Of a stretch of 64,000 bases of DNA, positions 57,901 to 64,000 are shown piece by piece (position 1 is the first letter of the stretch; every line of letters starts with the position of its first letter). The stretch lies in the NCBI GenBank assembly GCA_037576195.1, contig CM075102.1:46434745-46498744 (forward strand), read 5' to 3'. The position numbers and the translations under genes were made by a program. This stretch comes from Phytoseiulus persimilis. Lineage: Eukaryota > Arthropoda > Arachnida > Mesostigmata > Phytoseiidae. The notes under the pieces were generated by a model. That model saw nothing but the letters and a program-made list of their open reading frames with translations. It did not search any database and was not told the origin of the DNA.

Positions 57901-60900
57901 ACGAGCTCCATATGTATCAAAGGAAATGACTTACATAAGTACCCCTTATGCGGAGGAGCATTCATCGTGGAAGAAAGTGCGAGCTCGCTCGTTTGATAAC
58001 TCGCTCTCTGCGTGTCTCAGAAAAAGTGAGCCGAAGTGGAAACACTCTCTGCGCGAACCTCTTCCACTCGTCGACGAACAGGGGTTCGAGGGCACTGCGA
58101 ACGACAGCACCGAGCTTTGGGCGTTACGTTGATAGATCCAGGGAAACCATCCATCGATGGATACGCACGAGCGCTGTCTAGTCGCAGATCCCACAACAGA
58201 ACACAGTTCGCCCCGGTAGCGTTCTGATCATCGCGCAGTCAACTCGGGATGCACGCGAAGTCGTCGGAGCTCACCAGACTTGACAACTCCAAAGAGCAAC
58301 ACATAACCGAGGTATTGACCGAGAAAAGCTCAGAGTCTGTTGCCATCTCCCCGGAGAATCGACGGACATCGCGCGTATCGAATGTTCAATCGTGGGGGAG
58401 TGGTCGGGAACGGTCAAGTCGCTCGCGAGATGAATAGAGAGCGGAAGAGACAGGAATGAGGAGCGGCCGATCGGGATGGGGGAAGGGGGGGGGGGGGGGG
58501 GGGGGGGAACTGATTGTTTGTATCGTTCGGTGTTGCTCCGAGAACGAGTCCACGGAGACGATGGTCTCACCTGACAATGGTGACGAATTACCCCTCACAA
58601 ATCGGTGTCTCGAGACCTCGCGATAAGACGCCCGGCTCCTGCGACAGAGAACGTTCTCCTCTTCCCCGAGTTCAATGGGAGCGAAATGCGAGACGCTCAT
58701 GAGAGTTACCCTGAGCCCCGCCATTCAAACCGTCAGGCCATAGAGGCCCTCTCGGAGCCTGAGCCTGGCGACACAGATGTAGACGTTTGGGGGAGGGGGG
58801 AAAGAGCGGATTGCATCATCCGATTCCTCGAAGTTTCAGGTTCTTCCGAGCGGTAGAAGGAACCCATCTCCTCGTCGTGGTCAGTAGGATACCATGCTTC
58901 ACAGGATGTCAACCGTCATATCATCCCGCTTGCCGCGTCGATTCCAGTTCAAAGCTTTCCCGGAGAGAAGAGAATTGGCACTCCTCTGTCGCCCTCAGTG
59001 TCCCCGGCCATGCTGTCGGATCACTCCGGTGGCCATCGTGATCGCAGTTCTGGGTTTCCAAAATAAAATGCCCCAAACAGAGCACCGCGTACTGCGGTCG
59101 CCCCCGTCATGAGTGATGCCGCCACCGCCAAAAAGGCCGGAGTTTGACAAACGGATATTTATCGGCTGTCCTATTGTACCGGCCCGCGGCCGTCGAAGGG
59201 AGGAAGCACAAATAGCGCCTCGCCGAGAGATTTTATGGTTCGCGGCTTGCGCGCGACGAAACGAGGAAGCCCTCGGTCGCCATACTTTTGCTCCCCCGCC
59301 CCCGTCGTTCTCCGCCTTTTTCATAGCTCGAACGATGAATCAGTCTGGCTGCTCCGAGTTGTGTGTCCCTCGACGAACCTACGCACCTACAGGATGCCAC
59401 TTGTGGAGATTAGAAAGCGAAGTTGCAACCTCTCGATTCGCGTAACTGAGCCCCGGCGCCGTAATCGTTGAGCGAGCGTGTGTGATCCGTGAATTATTCG
59501 CCTAGAATGATATTCAACGTAGAGAAATCGGTGGGAAATATTTACTCCACGATCACGCTCAAAGTTCGCCGTTCCGTTTCTGCGGGAGTTTCTTTTTTTT
59601 GCACAGCGACTCTGTATCCGTAGGAGCTGTTTGTTGTGCGCGTAACAGGTGAGTTGTTGTCTAAGGTTGCCGAGCCCTGCTCCGCGTCGCTGACCTTTTG
59701 TACAGCGACTCCGATGTCTCTCGCGGGTCGTCGTAGATTTTCATCGCCGTCCAGACGATGCGTCGCACCACGCGCTCTCGCTTTGGATGTCTTCGTTTGC
59801 GAAATAGTCCCAGCTGGGTTTCGGGTGATCTCTCCAGAGTGTCGTGTGCCTCGATAAGAATTCCGCGCCTGCGGAGATCGGAGCGCGGGTCAGGAGCTTC
59901 CCGGTACTCCGGAGGACACGCGTGCCCTGTTCTCAGAACTTGGCCGCAGCGACGTATCAAGCGTGGTGATCCGTCAGAAAAGTTCAATCCCATCAGTTAC
60001 GACCGATGGTCTGAGTTCAAGAGTGGGGCTGAGCTATCGGTCTGCCCGATAACGTTCCCTCCCTCAATATCTCGCTCTTGCAAGGATTCAATAGAACGCC
60101 ATCGGAGCGGGGGCTGGTTTCCCGACACCGTCGAATCAATGATGTCGACCTCGGACGTTTTTATGCTCTGCGAAGGAGAAGCCCAATACTTTTCGTGGTT
60201 CTCCCGCCTGAGTTTGTCTGGGAAAGGCGCCGAAAGTCGGCAAATCGCATTCGCTCGGCGTCGTTCTATATTGGGAGCAGCGATTTAGAATTCATATCGA
60301 TCTATTTGTCTACTCCTGAAATATTTATACGCTGTTCTTCCCCGATTCGAGTGGAGCGTGTGCGTTCTGGTTCGAGAGCTTGAGAGGCACTCGAAACAAG
60401 AGGTTTCTCCCTCTAATGCGGCGCAGATATGCGACGCATCTCGCGTACGAGGCCTGAGAGATCCAGCTATAGGGCTCGCGTGTACCCTGCATGTCCGAAC
60501 GGGATGGAAACCGTTGAGCTCGAGACTGTGGCCAAGGAGTCAATGTGATGATGAAAGCACGTGCGAACCCGAATCGCGCGAGCCACTTCGCCATGGGTCC
60601 ACTCGAGCCGCTGTTTTCCTCACATGGTTCTATGGTACACTCTCCGAAACCGTGGTTCGTCAAGGGCCGGCTTACGAGAATCCGGTGCGACCGCTCTCCT
60701 AAAGTATTCCAACGGCTGGGATCCGTTCGACTCACACTGCTCGGAGGAGAAACAAGGACTGCGCTGGCGGCTAAATCGGATAGAATCCTCAGGAAACCGC
60801 CTCCATTCCGTTCTCCTCCTCCTCCCGCCGGTATAGAGACACTCTGCATTGAGCGCTCTCAACGACAGCGAGCGGTGTAAAGAGCGTATCCGGACCCTGA

Positions 60901-63896
60901 AAGTTGAAGGAAGGTCAAGAGTCCATAAACTCCCCGAAGCATAGACGATCCCAAGCTTGTTTTACAACGACTTCCAAAGCGGGCTTCCGATGGAGCTTAA
61001 CCCCGATCCGAGCGAGACGAACCCACAAAGAATTTTTCATTGTTCGCCGCTGTGGCGTCTCAAGTTCGAGGAGCCTCATTGGCAACGACGTGACCGAAAG
61101 AGAGTGTTCGTTTGCGAGAAACCCAAACAGCCGCTTGTGAAGGCGGTTCCGCGACGGCGAAAAAGGCGACGTCCGGATGTTTTTCCTCTCCATGAGCTTT
61201 GTCATTCAACTTCTGAAGCGATGACGACCTCCACGGCGAGGAGTTATGAACCCATCTCGGAGCTGACCAGGGCTTTTTCTTCGTTGGAGGGTCTGCGTTC
61301 TCCGACGAGGGCCCGCACTCTGTCTGTCTCGTTGGACAAGATTCCTCTGAGGGGTATCGAATCGAAATTCATTTTGCAGATTCGGGAACACCGTTCTCGC
61401 TTTTGTTTGATGGGCTCGCAACGCCGGGAGGAGGTCCATCAAAGCTGACGACGGAGCAGAGCGAGAGTTTTTGCGAGCGGAGCAAATCATCTGAGAAAAG
61501 CGGGTCTCGCAACGTTTCGAGTTCCCGTCGAGGTTGGCGTGCTCAGTGCTCCGACCATAGTCCAACCACCTCTCGTTCAGGACCGAGAGCAGTAACAGAC
61601 ACAGCTGATCATTCCCAAGTTCTCTCGACGAGCAAACTAACGCAGAAAGCAGTGAGCGAGCTGACGGGCACGCACCCGAGAAGGCGGTACGTTCCGTGCT
61701 CTTCTGCTGTGGCAAACCGACGACTGCACGCTCCGCTCCGCGGTCTCACGTAAAATTCTCGGCGGAGTTTTTCGTCCGAGTCGTAGTGGATGCGATCCAG
61801 AGCGTTTCGAACGTTTGTTCACATCTTGTTTTCTCGATCGTCGATAGCGTTGCTTCGGAGTTCGGCCTCGAGCTCCGGCGTCGATGGTTTCATACCTGAA
61901 ATATCTCACGAAAGATATCTCCGGAGTGCTCGTTGTCAGCGGCGCTGCTCCCGGGACGCAGCCGGCGAAAGGCATGAAACAGGACTCGTCCTTCTTTTAT
62001 CAACGTCCTAGCCGTGATCGTAGGGGCAGAGAATCGGATAGCGACGCGGAAAGAAGAAGCGGAGGAAATTGGAATTATAGGGAGAGCATCATGTCGAAGG
62101 ATGTAATAATTACATGCTGAACTGTGTTTTTTTTTTTGCAGGACTCGACATGTCGATACAAGTCTGGAGGCCCTTCGTCAAACTCTCGAAGGTCTTGATA
62201 TCGACGATCAGCAACGAAAACGACTTGAGCATTTCATCTCGCAAAAACAGAAAGTCGTCGACCTAACTGTTGAGGACTTCGAAAACCTGGGCGAGATCGG
62301 CTCAGGAAATGGAGGCGTGGTCAATAAGGTAAGCGCTGCGGGTCCAATCCGGAAACGATTTCGGGGAGAGGGGAACGGAGTCAAAACTCCGAGAGTTGTT
62401 AAATCACGATAAAAACTCGCGCTGGCGTGCGTAGGAGACGGGAAGGGGGAGGGGGCGCAGCGGGCGGCACTCCTTGGGAGTTGGGGTTTCCTCGGGACGG
62501 CACTTCGGCCTTCCACGAGTGTTTTTTTCGGCGGCTGCTCCAGCTCTGCGTGTTCAGAGGAGGCAGCCTTACCCAAAAATTGCCGGTTCGGCCCCGGACG
62601 TCGCTCTGAACTTCCACGGCAACTCTTGCAGCGAACATCGGAGAGGGAAGAAAGTGAAAATACAGAATCGATCCAGGTCCCTTGTTTACTTGTCTCAGAG
62701 ACCGTGGGTTGCTAGAAAAATCTCACGACTTCCTAGAGCATATTGGGCGGCATCCCCTCGGAAGGAATCAAAGAGGCAAAAACTTGCAAACTCCATTCAT
62801 GGCTGCTTCCGCTCTGGTTGCGATCGAAAACGGGCGAGGAAACTGAAAGCGTAACTCAACCCTGCTCCATGATCGCGATTGCGCACGATTGCTCTCGCGC
62901 AGTCTCCGTCGATTCCGAGCGCGAACTTGGTCGAAATCAGGAATGGGCATCGAGCCTCTGGGCTGTCGGAGAACATTCTCTGACTTCTCTCCAGGCCGTG
63001 TCAATAATTCACGAAGGCGGCTGCCATCTGAACGGCTAGCAATGTCGGTTGCTAAGAGAAGGAAATCCACTGAGAAGACTCACGCAGGAACAAGAAGCAA
63101 ACGAGCTACTCTCGAGGCAACAACAACCTCCGCGGCAACGACCGCCACAACACTGGTCCGAGTGACCAACCGGTTAAATCTCAGGCAATCCTTCGGAGAA
63201 TCGCATGACTCTACGCCGCTGCGCCTGCGCCGGACTTTCTCACGTTGTTTGCAAACTGTCCTATGTGTTCTGCGAAGCTTTTCCTGTCCGTTCTCAGAGT
63301 GTTGGTCTGTGAGGCTCGTTGGGAGGCGTCGGCCTGGGAGATGGTTCGACTTGTCGCAGATCCTATCTGTTGCTATGTGAAAGAGTTGTGGTCCTGGAAC
63401 CATTTTCAGGAGACGGTTCAGAAATGAGGCTACTTAGAATCCCCAACTCGATTGAGAACCGGAACCGTGACGAAGATAGCCTGAGCCAAGCGTCACAGAA
63501 TGCATATGGGAACTCAAGCTTGAGCCCTCTTCTGGAATAACGACTACAGCTGCTGAGGTGCAGACGCATAATATCCGATTTGTGAGTTCAAAGTACAACG
63601 GCAGCACTCTCAAAACTTCTAGGTGCTGCACAAGCCCAGCGGACTCATCATGGCTCGAAAACTTATTCATCTAGAAGTGAAGCCTAGTATCAGAACTCAA
63701 ATCATTCAAGAGCTCAAAGTGCTCCACAAGTGCAACTCGCCACACATCGTTGGCTTCTATGGAGCTTTCTACAGTGACGGAGAGATCAGTGTCTGCATGG
63801 AGTTTATGGACGGGGGCTCGTTCGATCTGGTTCTCAAGAAAGCCGGTCGAATACCTGAAAACATTCTCGGCAAAGTGACAATCGCCATACTCAAAG
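54982..63896 (+). CDS. Dsor1/MAP2K1: MEK (MAP kinase kinase 1/2, Dsor1 type), 5' part, three exons, runs off window
   Basis: Dual-specificity kinase of the Ras-Raf-MEK-ERK cascade, cytoplasmic, which phosphorylates ERK on Thr and Tyr. Exons are 54982-55076, 62142-62328 and 63623-63896; all junctions are GT-AG and the phases fit, including a Glu codon split between exons 1 and 2. Exon 1 encodes about 31 residues with [10 protein letters not shown], close to the start of Drosophila Dsor1 (KNKLNLVLPP as I recall it), the expected place of the ERK docking site. Exon 2 carries [16 protein letters not shown] and the glycine loop GSGNGG (about 85-90). Exon 3 carries MARK with catalytic Lys107, Glu124 (the salt-bridge partner, same spacing as MEK1 Lys97/Glu114), gatekeeper Met153 and [10 protein letters not shown]. 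The catalytic loop, DFG and activation segment lie beyond the window, so the gene is partial only because of the window edge. The first intron is 7,065 bp and the second 1,294 bp. Identity is very secure; the exon 1 assignment rests on the Dsor1-like sequence and perfect phase. Confidence 0.95.
58485..58507. repeat. Poly(G) tract, 23 bases, in MEK intron 1
   Basis: Run of 23 G, preceded by a G-rich lead-in (GGGATGGGGGAA), within the 7-kb first intron of MEK. It is the longest homopolymer in the window; its true length may be uncertain in sequencing. Confidence 0.95.
60990..61448 (+). other. Open frame of 152 codons inside MEK intron 1
   Basis: ATG-initiated plus frame with [16 protein letters not shown], a very basic stretch ([13 protein letters not shown]) and [20 protein letters not shown]. 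No domain is recognised. It could be an alternative exon, a nested gene, or a chance frame in GC-rich intron DNA; the minus strand is open here too. Confidence 0.15.
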
Positions 63897-64000
63897 GTGA
63901 GTCTTGATCCGAGGAGTTTTGGCAGCAGTTTGAGGGAGCGTTCCGAGGAAGGAATCAGTGTGGAAAGCAAGAGGGATATCGTATTCGATCATCCGAACCA

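Larger units (their letters stand above)
55077..62141 (+). other. MEK intron 1 (7,065 bp)
   Basis: Bounded by GA|GTGAGT and a long T tract ending in TTGCAG. It holds the 23-base G run, several GC-rich stretches (about 56.5-57.5 and 58.9-59.4 kb) and many short frames, none recognised. The GC-rich stretches could hold an alternative promoter or first exons; no direct evidence is seen. Confidence 0.8.

Noticed and set aside
1-64000. tRNA or rRNA genes
   Set aside because: Searched by eye for GTTCGA-type T-arms with a matching A box and cloverleaf; GTTCGA hits such as the one near 9590 lack the A box.
1-64000. LTR retrotransposons, endogenous viruses or toxin genes
   Set aside because: No direct terminal repeats, gag, integrase or envelope-like segments were recognised. 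The only reverse transcriptase is of the LINE type.

Overview
The window is animal nuclear DNA. Six recognisable proteins are split by GT-AG introns with matching phases, the genes lie in both directions with AATAAA tails, and most of the sequence is non-coding. The best-resolved transposon relic is a LINE whose reverse transcriptase and C-terminal cysteine motif resemble a lineage I associate with ticks and mites. With the arthropod-like protein sequences and about 50 percent GC, this suggests a chelicerate, most likely a parasitiform mite. That placement is inference.

Layout. From 1 to about 17.0 kb I recognise nothing; there are only open frames of uncertain status, the best being a possible minus-strand gene at 9.7-11.0 kb. 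A small one-finger C2H2 gene (17.05-17.69 kb) lies between two inverted copies of a dispersed repeat. A single-exon, strongly diverged CPEB/Orb-like gene follows (20.87-22.08 kb), then a fold-back repeat (23.46-24.17 kb) and an eight-finger C2H2 gene in six exons (26.00-28.03 kb). From 29.2 to 30.5 kb there are a truncated PIF/Harbinger-type transposase and the C-terminal end of a LINE.

From 32.7 to 40.2 kb is the conserved gene cluster: a canopy (CNPY3/4-like) ER protein (minus), a FLYWCH-domain gene (plus), intronless HAT1 (minus) and succinate-semialdehyde dehydrogenase (plus, seven exons). From 40.2 to 53.5 kb is repeat-rich accessory DNA: the second, inverted copy of a 0.6-kb dispersed element, two arrays of the same ~45-bp minisatellite, a decayed hAT-like transposase and a LINE relic. 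From 54.98 kb to the right edge is the 5' part of MEK (MAP2K1/Dsor1 type): a short first exon, a 7-kb first intron and two kinase exons; the gene runs off the window.

No operon-like functional grouping is evident. The recognised host genes serve separate roles: MAP-kinase signalling, GABA/succinate-semialdehyde catabolism, new-histone acetylation, ER folding and nucleic-acid binding. The least ordinary items are the divergent CPEB-like gene, the zinc-finger gene with five near-identical recognition helices, and the 0.6-kb element linked to a minisatellite that also occurs alone 3.6 kb away.
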